DNA of 64,000 nt from Croceivirga sp. (GTDB lineage: Bacteria; Bacteroidota; Bacteroidia; Flavobacteriales; Flavobacteriaceae): NCBI GenBank assembly GCA_028284665.1, contig JANQRG010000046.1, forward strand, positions 284,337 to 348,336. Reading direction: 5' to 3'. The translations under genes and the position numbers were made by a program. Shown one piece after another: positions 1 to 8,978 of the stretch. The first letter of the stretch is position 1. Every line of letters begins with the position of its first letter. The notes under the pieces are model-generated. The model did no database searches. It saw nothing but the letters and a program-made list of their open reading frames with translations, and had not been told where the DNA came from.

Positions 1-1111
1 CGTCAGTTCCGACGTACATGATATCGGAATCTTTAATATTGAAGGCAATATCATGAATGTCTGAGTGCATATTTCCAAGGTTTTTAAAGGTTTTCCCACC
101 ATCGCGGGAAATGGATCCGCTTAGTCCTCCTTTAACTACCACATCTTCGTTTTTGGGATCGACAACGATTCTCGAGAAGTAAAAAGGACGCACCGTAATT
201 CCGAAATCGTTATTAAGTTGCTTCCATGACGCCCCGGCGTCGTCACTGCGGTACAATCCTTTTCGTTCGTCCTTTTCCGCTTCTATCACGGTGTACAGGA
301 CGTTGGGATTGGAGGGGGCTACAGCAATGGCAAGACGACCTAAATTTCCTTCGGGAAATCCATTGTGTATTTTGTTCCAGGATTTACCACCATCAGTGCT
401 CTTATACAATGCACTGTTGGCTCCCCCTGATTCGAAAGACCAACCTGTTCTGCGAAATTCCCACATAGAAGCATATAAAACGTTTGGATCGTTGGGATCC
501 ATCGCTAAATCAGCACATCCGGTCTTTGGATTTACATAAAGCAACCTTTCCCATGTGGTACCTCCATCCATTGATTTATAGACGCCGCGTTCCTCACTAT
601 CTCCCCATAGAGCACCAAGCACACCTACATAGACTTCCTGGGAATTTTTAGGGTTTACAATGATATTGGCAATACGTTCGGAATCCTTAAAACCGAGTTT
701 CGTCCAATTAGCTCCCCCATCCGTAGATTTGTAAAGGCCATCTCCAATAGAAACACTGTTCCTTGTCCAGGTTTCCCCTGTTCCTACATAAATAGTCCTA
801 TCCGGATCGTTGGGGTCCAGGGCCACTGCACCTATAGATTGACAATACTCGTCAAAGATGGGATTGAAGGTGGCACCCCCATCGTTCGATTTCCAAACGC
901 CCCCTCCGGCTGTTCCGGCAAATAGTATTTTACTATTGGTAGGATGTACCTCCATATCGTTAATGCGACCGCTCATTAGTGCCGGCCCAATATGTCTGGC
1001 TTTTAGATCACCAAAAAGCGCCTTACCATCAATATTCTCAAGGGTCTGGGAAATCCCAAATGGCATGCCGGCCAAGAAGAAAACCAGCAGAATACTTAGT
1101 TTTTTCATCAT
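1..1111 (-). CDS. Secreted BNR/sortilin-type beta-propeller protein (partial, C-terminus outside window)
   Basis: The frame is open from an ATG ATG pair at 1111/1108 to the left edge, so only about the first 370 residues are visible. They begin with a signal peptide (MKKLSILLVFFLAGMPFG) ending near a Q, followed by propeller blades carrying repeated BNR-type motifs such as GVWKSNDGGATF, GLYKSTDGGANW and GVYKSMDGGTTW, each preceded by a 'VDPKNP'-like strand. This matches the VPS10/sortilin-like, 'glycosyl hydrolase BNR repeat' family common in Bacteroidota, usually around 1000 residues. The catalytic or binding role is unknown; secreted or surface location is inferred from the signal peptide. 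It resembles the complete gene at 47500-50763, so the window holds two paralogs. Confidence 0.85.
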   Translation of the reverse strand, partial: MMKKLSILLVFFLAGMPFGISQTLENIDGKALFGDLKARHIGPALMSGRINDMEVHPTNSKILFAGTAGGGVWKSNDGGATFNPIFDEYCQSIGAVALDPNDPDRTIYVGTGETWTRNSVSIGDGLYKSTDGGANWTKLGFKDSERIANIIVNPKNSQEVYVGVLGALWGDSEERGVYKSMDGGTTWERLLYVNPKTGCADLAMDPNDPNVLYASMWEFRRTGWSFESGGANSALYKSTDGGKSWNKIHNGFPEGNLGRLAIAVAPSNPNVLYTVIEAEKDERKGLYRSDDAGASWKQLNNDFGITVRPFYFSRIVVDPKNEDVVVKGGLSGSISRDGGKTFKNLGNMHSDIHDIAFNIKDSDIMYVGTD

Positions 1112-1152
1112 TAGCTGTTTAAAAAAAGACCCGCACCGGGTCTGTCCATTAT

Positions 1153-1917
1153 TTATTTTTCTTCTGCAATTTCTTCCGGAAACGCAAATGCGCTTTCATC
1201 TATGGCAGGATTGATTTCGATGTTATCCATGCTCATGGTCCATATTAAGTTGCCGTTGACGTACTGCGTAGTAGAATAGGCAAAATACAGACCACCCGCT
1301 TCCTGATAATCGCTCATGGTAGTTTTAGACATTTGACCCTTGCCTTGACCAGAGGTAATCTCTGATTCCACAGCAATAGGTACAAAGTTTTCCGTATCGA
1401 AATAATAAAAGGAAACATCATCTTTTTCAACACCATCAACAGTAACGGGCTCTTTAACCAGTTTGATCTTGAAAGTTTCCGTACCGTCTGTGGTCTCCTT
1501 TCCAATAAGTTCCACCGTATATCCTTTGGCCTCATAGTCTATGAAAGCATCCGGAAAATCATTGGTATTCAACTTAAAATTAGCTGTCTGTTCGGCATCT
1601 GCCTTCTCCGCTTTCATCGTCATAAAATTGGTATTCCATAAGGTTTCACCATCATAAACCCCTTGCTTGATTTCTTTTCCCTGAAAAACAAAAGAAGACA
1701 TCTGTCTTCCATCTTTTAATTGTAAAATGTTAATTGGGAATTCCATGCCTTGTTGATTGACCTTGCCAGCGATCTTTAAACCTTCCAGGGCTTTCCAGTT
1801 GTCTAAGCCTCCTGTGTTTTCAAAATAATTCGTTAAGATTTCATCTGCGGTTTGTGCTTGAATTGGAAGTATCAAGGTAAAAAATAGCAGCGTTGTTAAG
1901 ATTTTAAGTGTTTTCAT
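1153..1917 (-). CDS. LolA-like secreted protein
   Basis: A 254-aa protein with an N-terminal signal peptide (cleavage probably after IQAQ, near residue 22). The body has the alternating beta-strand pattern of the LolA/LolB-like fold: an early 'YFENTGGLDNWKAL' segment, then a series of paired strands including 'FYYFDTENFVPIAVE'. Flavobacterial proteins of this kind are annotated as outer membrane lipoprotein-sorting-like proteins, but they lack proof of a LolA function. It lies 41 bp downstream of the propeller gene on the same strand, so the two may be co-transcribed. Envelope location is likely; the ligand (lipid or lipoprotein) is not known. Confidence 0.7.
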   Translation of the reverse strand: MKTLKILTTLLFFTLILPIQAQTADEILTNYFENTGGLDNWKALEGLKIAGKVNQQGMEFPINILQLKDGRQMSSFVFQGKEIKQGVYDGETLWNTNFMTMKAEKADAEQTANFKLNTNDFPDAFIDYEAKGYTVELIGKETTDGTETFKIKLVKEPVTVDGVEKDDVSFYYFDTENFVPIAVESEITSGQGKGQMSKTTMSDYQEAGGLYFAYSTTQYVNGNLIWTMSMDNIEINPAIDESAFAFPEEIAEEK

Positions 1918-2066
1918 GTTGTATTTTTTTAACTATAGGTAAGTATTAAAAGTAAGTAAATTGTTACAACCTAATTTGATATTCAGGCAATATTTTTATT
2001 GCAATAAAGGGTTCTCCACATACGCTTTCAATTGACTATCTTTAGACGATAATCCATACTACAGCT

Positions 2067-2963
2067 ATGAAATTTGGTAAGGTAGATACCCCTGCGCTGA
2101 TAGACTTTACACTTCCGGAAGATCATCCGGAAACTGCGGTGCTATTGTCCAAAACAAAATCGTCAAAAGCGTTGAACGTTTACGTAGGTTGTGCCAAATG
2201 GAACAGACAGGATCTTAAGAACTTTTATCCCCGGGGCACAAAAGATGAATTGGGATATTATTCCACGCAATTTAATAGTATAGAGCTCAATGCCACATTT
2301 TACCGATTGTTTCCCGCCGAGCAATTTTCAAAATGGTATGATAAAACCCCTGAAGGATTTAAGTTTTTTCCAAAGCTTTCCCAAGACATCAGCCATCTAC
2401 GACGCTTAAATGATAAAGTATATCCTTTTGTAGATGCCTATCTGGATGCAGCCAGTAATTTAAAGGAAAAATTAGGCACCATTTTTTTACAGATGCATAA
2501 CAATTTTGGCCCAAAAAACTGGGATAGGGTGGTGCGATTCGTAGAATACTGGCCAAAGGAGTTTCCCCTTGCGATAGAATTCAGGCATACGGACTGGTTC
2601 AACGATGAACAAGTCGCTAATGAACTATACCATCTTCTGGAGACTAATACTATTGCCAATGTGCTTGTGGATACTGCTGGGCGAAGAGATCTATTGCATA
2701 TGCGACTGACCAATAACGAAGCATTTATTCGTTATGTGGGTGCCAACCATTCCTCAGATTATCCGAGGTTGGACGATTGGGTTCAAAGATTGGAAAAATG
2801 GGTAGCAGCGGGACTTTCTGATATTCATTTCTTTGTGCATCAGAATTTGGAAGTAGAATCCCCATTACTATCGGCCAGCTTTATCGAAAAATTGAATACT
2901 GTCTTGGGGACGCAATTGCAGATTCCGGTTACTCAAAGTGCCTCGCAAAAAAAGCTCTTTTAA
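2067..2963 (+). CDS. DUF72 (YecE-like) family protein
   Basis: A 298-aa cytoplasmic protein with no signal peptide. Family hallmarks are the N-terminal 'VYVGCAKWNR' strand, 'YFNSIELNATFYR'-type motif (here YSTQFNSIELNATFYRL), 'FKFFPKLSQDISH' and 'FVHQNLEVESPLL' near the end. DUF72 proteins have a TIM-barrel fold and no established biochemical role. The stop codon overlaps the stop of the convergent psd gene by 4 bp (2960-2963). A weak promoter-like TATCTTTA lies about 30 bp upstream of the ATG. Confidence 0.85.
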   Translation: MKFGKVDTPALIDFTLPEDHPETAVLLSKTKSSKALNVYVGCAKWNRQDLKNFYPRGTKDELGYYSTQFNSIELNATFYRLFPAEQFSKWYDKTPEGFKFFPKLSQDISHLRRLNDKVYPFVDAYLDAASNLKEKLGTIFLQMHNNFGPKNWDRVVRFVEYWPKEFPLAIEFRHTDWFNDEQVANELYHLLETNTIANVLVDTAGRRDLLHMRLTNNEAFIRYVGANHSSDYPRLDDWVQRLEKWVAAGLSDIHFFVHQNLEVESPLLSASFIEKLNTVLGTQLQIPVTQSASQKKLF

Positions 2964-3811
2964 TAGCTCATCCCTACTTCTACAAAGGTATTTTTGTTGT
3001 GAAATCGAGGAGATATCGGAGCTGCCATACAACAGGTAGATCCCAGATAAAATAACCCAAGCTGATGCAGCTTATCAATTTTTGCTCCTAATTTCACATC
3101 AGGATCCAGGGCTATGGTTCCCACCGCAGGGCCTCCCACAATTGACATATACCAGGTTCTCCCCAGGGCATCGGTAAGGTCTATATTGTACCGCTCATTT
3201 CTAAATGCTGGGAGGGAGGGGTTTTGTTTGTAAATCCATGGTCGCAATACCACCAGATCACCCGGAACGTGCTCAATACGGGTAATTGTTCCGTTAATTG
3301 GCGCATGTATCCTGTGATAGTTCTTGTTGTGTAAAAAAACATTAGTAAAGGTGTAATCTGAAGGAATGGTATCATCCGCTAAGCCAAAAACAGCATTCAC
3401 ATTGCGCGTATCACTTTTTACATGGGCCACTTTAATAGTACTCACCTTACCTTCTTCACATAACAATCCCTCACAGGGCCACACCCAGGGACTGCCATTT
3501 TCCGGTAAACTTTTGAATTCCCTGGTAAAGAAATCCTGAAAACTTTCAAAACGATCTTTTCCCTCGGGCGGTACAAACTTGTCCAAATAGTACCGATCTG
3601 AATAATTAATAGCCAAATAAGGTCTGATCAGGTATTTTGAGAATGTCGTATTATACACCGAAGCGTACCATGCAGAAATACCTTTTTGCAGGGGGCTTGG
3701 AATATTTCCCCAAACTTCAACAGATAGGAAGCGATAAAAAAAAGCGCGCCATTTTGGCACTTTGAATACCCTAAAGGTAGGATCGAATTGAAATGGTGTT
3801 GACGTGTTCAT
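2960..3811 (-). CDS. psd: Phosphatidylserine decarboxylase
   Basis: A 283-aa protein that should convert phosphatidylserine to phosphatidylethanolamine, the main membrane phospholipid. The middle holds the family motif HRIHAPINGTI (around residue 170), and the C-terminus holds LGST (residues 256-259), where self-cleavage turns the serine into the pyruvoyl cofactor. The proenzyme would therefore split into a large beta chain and a short alpha chain of about 26 residues. The tail after LGST is CCMAAP rather than the usual aliphatic run, which is atypical but leaves the processed serine intact. It ends tail-to-tail, with a 4-bp overlap, against the DUF72 gene. Confidence 0.87.
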   Translation of the reverse strand: MNTSTPFQFDPTFRVFKVPKWRAFFYRFLSVEVWGNIPSPLQKGISAWYASVYNTTFSKYLIRPYLAINYSDRYYLDKFVPPEGKDRFESFQDFFTREFKSLPENGSPWVWPCEGLLCEEGKVSTIKVAHVKSDTRNVNAVFGLADDTIPSDYTFTNVFLHNKNYHRIHAPINGTITRIEHVPGDLVVLRPWIYKQNPSLPAFRNERYNIDLTDALGRTWYMSIVGGPAVGTIALDPDVKLGAKIDKLHQLGLFYLGSTCCMAAPISPRFHNKNTFVEVGMSY

Positions 3812-3995
3812 ATCTTGATTAGGTTTGATGAATGGACCGTCAAGTTATTTTTTTGATAACAGCAGAACTAGTGAATTAAGAAAACTTTATTCTTGAGTTA
3901 ACAATTTTTAGAGAATGTGAATTTTTAGCAGCGTAGTATGCTTTGCGTGATCGGGATGCAGATTTATCTCTAATTTTGAACCAAAATTGCATGCC

Positions 3996-4403
3996 ATGAA
4001 ATTTCACACCAGAAAATGGGTCAAACCCGAAGATCTCAATGCGAATGGTACTCTTTTTGCCGGAAGGGTGCTGGCATGGTTGGACGAACAAGCGGTAATT
4101 TATGGGATTATTCAATTGGAAAACAAACGGGTGGTAACTAAATATATGTCGGAGATCAATTTTATGAGTACTGCGGTTCAAGGTGATATTATCGAAGTTG
4201 GAATAGAAGTAACCAAATTTGGTAAGAGCTCCCTGACCCTAAACTGTGAAGTACGGAATAAAATGACTCATGAAACCATTGTTACCGTGGACAATATTAT
4301 ACTTGTGAATCTTGATGCCCATGGAAAGCCAACTCCCCATGGTAAGACCAAAGTAGAATACGTAAAAGACCGCCTGGAAAAACAGGCCACTGAGCTTCCT
4401 TAA
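3996..4403 (+). CDS. Acyl-CoA thioesterase (hotdog fold, YciA/BACH type)
   Basis: A 135-aa single-hotdog protein that likely hydrolyses acyl-CoA to free acid and CoA. It shows the family's 'NANGTLFAGRVLAWLDEQA' region, with the catalytic Asp in the WLDE part of the long helix, followed by 'INFMSTAVQGDIIEV'. Length suits the YciA group. An in-frame TTG at 3987 would add three residues, but the ATG at 3996 is the better start, giving MKFHTRKWVKPED. It stands alone between psd and a 420-bp intergenic region. Substrate chain length cannot be read from the sequence. Confidence 0.85.
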   Translation: MKFHTRKWVKPEDLNANGTLFAGRVLAWLDEQAVIYGIIQLENKRVVTKYMSEINFMSTAVQGDIIEVGIEVTKFGKSSLTLNCEVRNKMTHETIVTVDNIILVNLDAHGKPTPHGKTKVEYVKDRLEKQATELP

Positions 4404-4824
4404 AGTCGTTTGCAGACTGGCACAACGGCTTTGTAAACGTTGTAGCTAATTTCAAGATCAGTAAATCTGTTCCGCTATCCCGATAAGGATTGTTTTTACT
4501 TGAATTAACAATTGCATTTAAATACTATAAATTGTTTACTATCAAATAATTGCCCAAAAAATACTTACGTATTTATCTCTTGAATTTAAATGGTTTCAGT
4601 GGCTAACGGGTACCTGAAGATACATAGTTTTTATTTCCTTTTTAGCCCGGAAAAGCTGCAATAGCGCGTGAGAAGGAGTATCCCATACCTACAAATTAGG
4701 TGTTTTGACAACAAAATATCACTTCTAGAGAACATTTAGTTGTAGACGGTGCATGAAATAAAGAGTTTTAAGGTAATAATAACCAGATTGTTAGTCTTTC
4801 CAACAATCTTTTGAACTCAACAGC
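4404..4824. other. Intergenic leader of the polymer/phosphorelay operon
   Basis: This 421-bp A/T-rich stretch has no convincing ORF on either strand and no tRNA-like structure. Its one clear element is an 8-bp perfect inverted repeat close to the kinase start, listed separately. A promoter for the following operon presumably lies here, but no strong TAnnTTTG match could be fixed. Confidence 0.5.
4785..4809 (+). promoter_or_regulatory. Inverted repeat just upstream of the kinase operon
   Basis: AGATTGTT at 4785-4792 and AACAATCT at 4802-4809 are perfect inverted repeats of 8 bp with a 9-nt spacer. They lie 16 bp before the TTG start candidate and 37 bp before the first ATG of the hybrid kinase. 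It could be an operator or a leader hairpin; the stem is A/T-rich and followed only by TTTTG, so it is a poor intrinsic terminator. Confidence 0.4.
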
Positions 4825-6546
4825 TTGGATACACGGGAATTATTAATGCACTTGGAAAAGTTAGAAAGTGGGTTGGATAGCTTCTCATTTTCGGAACTGA
4901 AAAGTAACGAAGCCTCTGCCCTGAAGAAATCCTTCGAGTCTTTTAAGAACGGCTTGGAAGAGAAGGTTTTTGGGACTGACCCTAATACTATTGACAAACA
5001 TCAGGAGATCAAAGATAGCTCCAATGCTTCGGTACAGGAACGCTCTTTTGTCGCTAAGGTGAGTCACGAAATACGCACCCCTTTGAACGGTATCATAGGT
5101 TTTCTGGATCTGCTAAAGGAAACCTCGCTTACCCCAAAGCAAATGGAGCTAATAAAAGCTATGGATTCCGCTTCCACTAACTTGATCGAACTGATCAATG
5201 AAATTCTGGAATTCTCAAAACTCGCTTCCGGTCAGGAGAAGTTTGAAAGCGTACCCTTCAATATTGCCAATGTAGTCAATGAAATTGCCTTTTTATCCAA
5301 AACCCTTATCAATGAGAAAGATGTGGCATTTGTTATGCACTACGATGAAAACATCCCAAAACTATTGCTAGGTGATCCTTCTAAGCTGTCGCAGGTATTA
5401 CTAAACCTAACCGGCAACGCCGTTAAGTTTGTGGAAAAAGGGGAGATACGCTTAGAAGTAAACCTTAAAGAAGCAACGCGTAAAAAAGTATTCCTGGAAT
5501 TTGTGATTTCCGATACCGGAATCGGGATAGCCAATGAGGATTTGAAAACCATTTTTGATACCTATCGTCAGGTAGACGCTACCGTAAAACACAATTATGG
5601 AGGATCCGGATTAGGGCTAAGTATTGTTAAGGAGATTATCGAAAAACAAAACGGTTGTATCGCTGTTTCCAGTGGCTTGGGATCTGGAACGACTTTTAAA
5701 GTGGTACTCCCGTTTAGAAGAACGCAAATAGGTAAAACCGAAAGGGTGGTAACAGATCCTTCGCCGGTGACCCATAAGCTGGAAGGGAAAAGCATTCTCG
5801 TCATTGAGGATGACCCCCTTACACAAAAACTCATGGAAACACGGCTTAGGCAATGGGGATGTGGTTCTTTCATAACAGACAATGCCTTCGAAGCCATTCA
5901 ACTCCTGGAAAGGCAAAAAATAGATGTGATCTTATTGGATATGCATCTTCCGGGATGGGATGGGATGGAAATCGCTGAAAAGATCAGAAAAAACTACACG
6001 CCCGAGAGGCTACCTATTATTGCGCTCTCTGCAGACATTCACCTGTATGAAAAAAGAGCTACCTACGGCACACTTATCAATGATTTTATCCTGAAACCGT
6101 ATACTTCCGATGTATTGGCAGAAAAAATAGATCAGAACACCAAAGAAAATAAGGATAATGGGACTTCAATTGAAAATACTGCTTATCCTTTTGGTAATCT
6201 GGTAAATCTGAATCCCATTTTAAAAGAGTGTTTGGGAAAAACAGCATTACTGGATGAACTCTTACAACTGTTCGAGAAAAACATACTGGAATTTGTTGGT
6301 AAAACAAGGATGCACTTGCAAAGCCATAATTATCAGGGAATAGGTTTTGCGGCACACAAAATCAAGGCATCCCTTAAAATGCTCTGTGCTTACTCTTTGC
6401 TTGCGATAAGTGAGGAAATAGCAGAAGAATGCAAGGGAAACAGCAATCACAACCGTTTAAACACTCTTTTTGAGGCATTTCTAGCCGAATACCCCAAGGT
6501 GGAAATTGCTATTAGAGAGGAAATGAACCGGTTAAAAAACCCATGA
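4825..6546 (+). CDS. Cytoplasmic hybrid histidine kinase (HisKA-HATPase-REC-Hpt)
   Basis: A 573-aa multi-step phosphorelay kinase with no membrane segment. In order: a short charged N-terminus (1-70), HisKA with the phospho-accepting H81 in SHEIRTPLNG, a HATPase domain (N198 in NLTGNAVKF, G1 box DTGIGI at 230-235, G2 box GGSGLGL at 259-265), a receiver domain with D372 in LLDMHLPG and K424 in ILKPY, and a C-terminal Hpt domain with H511 in AAHKIKASLKML. No PAS or GAF sensor is visible, so the input may be a protein partner. The start is TTG at 4825 or ATG at 4846 (no upstream ATG before an in-frame stop). The stop lies 4 bp before the next gene, a lone receiver that is its likely phosphate acceptor. 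Confidence 0.9.
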   Translation: MDTRELLMHLEKLESGLDSFSFSELKSNEASALKKSFESFKNGLEEKVFGTDPNTIDKHQEIKDSSNASVQERSFVAKVSHEIRTPLNGIIGFLDLLKETSLTPKQMELIKAMDSASTNLIELINEILEFSKLASGQEKFESVPFNIANVVNEIAFLSKTLINEKDVAFVMHYDENIPKLLLGDPSKLSQVLLNLTGNAVKFVEKGEIRLEVNLKEATRKKVFLEFVISDTGIGIANEDLKTIFDTYRQVDATVKHNYGGSGLGLSIVKEIIEKQNGCIAVSSGLGSGTTFKVVLPFRRTQIGKTERVVTDPSPVTHKLEGKSILVIEDDPLTQKLMETRLRQWGCGSFITDNAFEAIQLLERQKIDVILLDMHLPGWDGMEIAEKIRKNYTPERLPIIALSADIHLYEKRATYGTLINDFILKPYTSDVLAEKIDQNTKENKDNGTSIENTAYPFGNLVNLNPILKECLGKTALLDELLQLFEKNILEFVGKTRMHLQSHNYQGIGFAAHKIKASLKMLCAYSLLAISEEIAEECKGNSNHNRLNTLFEAFLAEYPKVEIAIREEMNRLKNP

Positions 6547-6550
6547 TGTT

Positions 6551-6931
6551 ATGGCAGAACGAGAGTTACTCTTAGCGGAAGATGACCAAATGTTGGCTTC
6601 TCTATTGCACTACAGGTTGGAGCGGGAAGGATACAAGGTAAATATTACCTATGACGGCAGAGCCGTAAAGCAAGAGTTGCAAACCGCCATTCCGGACCTT
6701 ATCATCTGTGATATCATGATGCCCTATCTCTCCGGAATTGAATTGGTGGACTATGTGAGAAACGAATTGAAGTCTGAGGTTCCAATCATTCTGATTTCTT
6801 CCGCTTCCAACGATCAGAATGTGGTAAATGCTTTTGAAATGGGAGCAAACGATTTCATTGCGAAACCGATGAGTCCATCAGAATTGATCGTTCGGATCTC
6901 ACGGGAGATTAAACGACATTATTGTTCTTAA
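6551..6931 (+). CDS. Single-domain response regulator (receiver only)
   Basis: A 126-aa CheY-like receiver with the acidic pair D11/D12 (AEDD), phospho-acceptor D54 in IICDIMMP, and K105 in FIAKPMSP. The ORF ends right after the receiver, so there is no DNA-binding or enzymatic output domain. Output must therefore go through protein contact or phosphate transfer. It sits 4 bp after the hybrid kinase and 19 bp before the HEAT-repeat gene. The upstream Hpt domain is the obvious phosphodonor, and the HEAT protein or the glycosyltransferase is a reasonable target; that last point is inference. Confidence 0.9.
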   Translation: MAERELLLAEDDQMLASLLHYRLEREGYKVNITYDGRAVKQELQTAIPDLIICDIMMPYLSGIELVDYVRNELKSEVPIILISSASNDQNVVNAFEMGANDFIAKPMSPSELIVRISREIKRHYCS

Positions 6932-6950
6932 ACCAGTATAACAAACGTTC

Positions 6951-8978
6951 TTGATCATAGGTAGTCTTTTAAAAATACACACGTCATTGCTTTGGGATTT
7001 AGCCTTGTTATTTACAGGTTTAAGCACCCTTTACTTTCTCTGTGTTTTCTTTTTAAGACATAACTTCCGTATACGGGATAGGAGAACAAGCGGGAAGCGG
7101 CGAGAATTGGCGCCGGTAATAAGTAATTTTTTGTTTCATAGCCCGGAAGACCCCAGGGAGGAACAAAAAGAGTACGTTACCCTTAAAATCAGCATCAGGG
7201 AATACCTCCATAAAAAGAAATATAAAATAATCCTTTCGCAAATACTGTTTGATCTGCAAAAAGACGTGGCCGGTGCCACCCGGGAACGGCTTTACAAGCT
7301 TTACCTGGAATTGGGTTTACACCATGATGCCCTGACCAAGCTAAAAAGTTGGCGTTGGTATACCGTATCGCAAGGAATTCTGGAGCTTTCACAAATGAAG
7401 GTGCCGGACGCCGATATGTTAATACGGAAGTTTATCAATGATAGGCGCGGTGTAGTCCGAAAACAGGCAGAACTGGCCATTGTGGGGTCTATGCCGGAAG
7501 GTGTTGAATACCTACTCGATACCACAACCTGTTCCCTAAGTGAATGGCAACAGTTAAAGTTGATCGAAACCCTTGGGAATATTCCCAATTATCGCCCTCC
7601 TAAATTTAGTAGTTGGTTACTATCTAAAAACAAGGACGTGGTGTTGTTTTCTCTACGCCTTATAAAACATTACAATCAAAAGGGAGCAGAAGCGGCGATC
7701 ACCGAATTGGTAAAACATAAAAATGACGAGATCAAAATAGCTGCCGTACAATGTATTATTGATTTTAATTTTTGTGATTCCCTTGCGCTTTTGAGCAGAG
7801 TTTATGAGATAAGTCGCGAACCCGTTAAAATAGCAATACTAAATGCCTTCATGGTTTTGGGTACGGAGGAGCACCTCTCTTTTTTGCAAAGAATAGCCGC
7901 TACAGAGAAGAACTTTTCGGCACATACCAAGGCTCTTGCGGCAATGAACGCTATCCTTCCGGAATCTGTTTTACCGTCTTCAGACCTTTTGGATATTACA
8001 GTTACCGATAGCGATATAATCGAAGAAATTATGCCAGATGCCCAGGAATTCCTTCGGGAAGATCCCCAGCCGCATGTCCAGGACGAGGTGACTGAAAATA
8101 ATATGGAAATCCTTTCCCTGGAAGTAGTTGATCCGGAAGAACTTAAGGGAGAAGAAATGATCAAAGAGGAGGAAGAAATCATCCAGGAGGAACCTCCTTT
8201 GCAGTTCGCGCCGGAATTTGAAGTAGCGATTTCACAGGGAGAGGATATTGTTTCACAGGAAATAGAAACCAATCAGGAGGCTTCCCCTTTTCATTCGATC
8301 TCAAAACAGGATTTGGAGGTTGCTTATGCGGAAATGTCCGAAGGAGAGAAGCAACAGCTACTCGAAGCTTTTGAAGACAACACAGAGGACCTGGCAGCCA
8401 AAGAGCATGCTTTAGTTAAGTTTATTGCTCAAGAAGAAACGAATTCGGAGTTGGGGTATAGGGCCTTTAGTATTTTACGGTCTCAAATCCAGAACAACGA
8501 CGAGCAAACTGAGGCTACAGTGGTTGCAAATGGGGAAAGCAAGGAACTTCCGTTGTCCAATCATACTGTTTTTTATGAGCTATATCAACACGCGGCTGAC
8601 CTGGACTCGCGTCTAATACTGCTTCGGGAAATGGCGCTAATTGGAGACAACAAAGAGCTGCCCTTTTTGTATGAGTTAGCCGTGGACAACCTCCCGAAAA
8701 TAAAAGATTTGGCAGACGAGGCCATAACTGCCATTAAAAAAAGACTGGAGGAAGAAACTATAGTGCAGGGGGATGACAAAAAAGAAGTAGTGGTGGATAC
8801 CACTGTTTCAGCCGAAATCCGGGAAGATCATCGTCTTCCATTAGAATTGGCATTCCTCTATGATCAGGTGGGGATCTTACCCGCGAAATCTCAGGAAGCA
8901 GAAGCTATTTTCGATTTTGACCTTTCGGAAGCGTTTGAAATACGATCTGATCGGGAAATGGAAGGATATGGACAGTAG
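6951..8978 (+). CDS. Membrane-anchored HEAT-repeat protein
   Basis: A 675-aa protein with one N-terminal membrane helix (about residues 12-36, rich in L/F) followed by a basic stretch (RIRDRRTSGKRR), so the bulk should be cytoplasmic. Helical HEAT-like repeats are seen at about 95-320 (for example 'NDEIKIAAVQCIIDFN', 'EPVKIAILNAFMVLG') and again near 580-630 ('LPKIKDLADEAITAI'); an acidic, low-complexity linker rich in E lies between, about 345-470. No enzymatic motif was seen, so a scaffold role is likely. The frame opens after a TAA and has no early ATG; TTG at 6951 is the probable start. Its 3' end overlaps the glycosyltransferase start by 11 bp, which suggests translational coupling. Confidence 0.75.
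   Translation: MIIGSLLKIHTSLLWDLALLFTGLSTLYFLCVFFLRHNFRIRDRRTSGKRRELAPVISNFLFHSPEDPREEQKEYVTLKISIREYLHKKKYKIILSQILFDLQKDVAGATRERLYKLYLELGLHHDALTKLKSWRWYTVSQGILELSQMKVPDADMLIRKFINDRRGVVRKQAELAIVGSMPEGVEYLLDTTTCSLSEWQQLKLIETLGNIPNYRPPKFSSWLLSKNKDVVLFSLRLIKHYNQKGAEAAITELVKHKNDEIKIAAVQCIIDFNFCDSLALLSRVYEISREPVKIAILNAFMVLGTEEHLSFLQRIAATEKNFSAHTKALAAMNAILPESVLPSSDLLDITVTDSDIIEEIMPDAQEFLREDPQPHVQDEVTENNMEILSLEVVDPEELKGEEMIKEEEEIIQEEPPLQFAPEFEVAISQGEDIVSQEIETNQEASPFHSISKQDLEVAYAEMSEGEKQQLLEAFEDNTEDLAAKEHALVKFIAQEETNSELGYRAFSILRSQIQNNDEQTEATVVANGESKELPLSNHTVFYELYQHAADLDSRLILLREMALIGDNKELPFLYELAVDNLPKIKDLADEAITAIKKRLEEETIVQGDDKKEVVVDTTVSAEIREDHRLPLELAFLYDQVGILPAKSQEAEAIFDFDLSEAFEIRSDREMEGYGQ

Noticed and set aside
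3987..3995. TTG start of the thioesterase
   Set aside because: An ATG nine bases later gives a normal family N-terminus.
4422..4443. ACAACG/CGTTGT inverted repeat after the thioesterase gene
   Set aside because: Only 6-bp arms with a 10-nt loop and no T-run; likely chance.
7802..8272. 156-aa Ser-rich reverse-strand ORF within the HEAT gene
   Set aside because: Shadow of the acidic repeat region; no start context and no family features.
8860..8967. Long N-terminal extension of the GT2 gene
   Set aside because: It overlaps the HEAT gene heavily and has no family similarity; ATG 8968 fits better.
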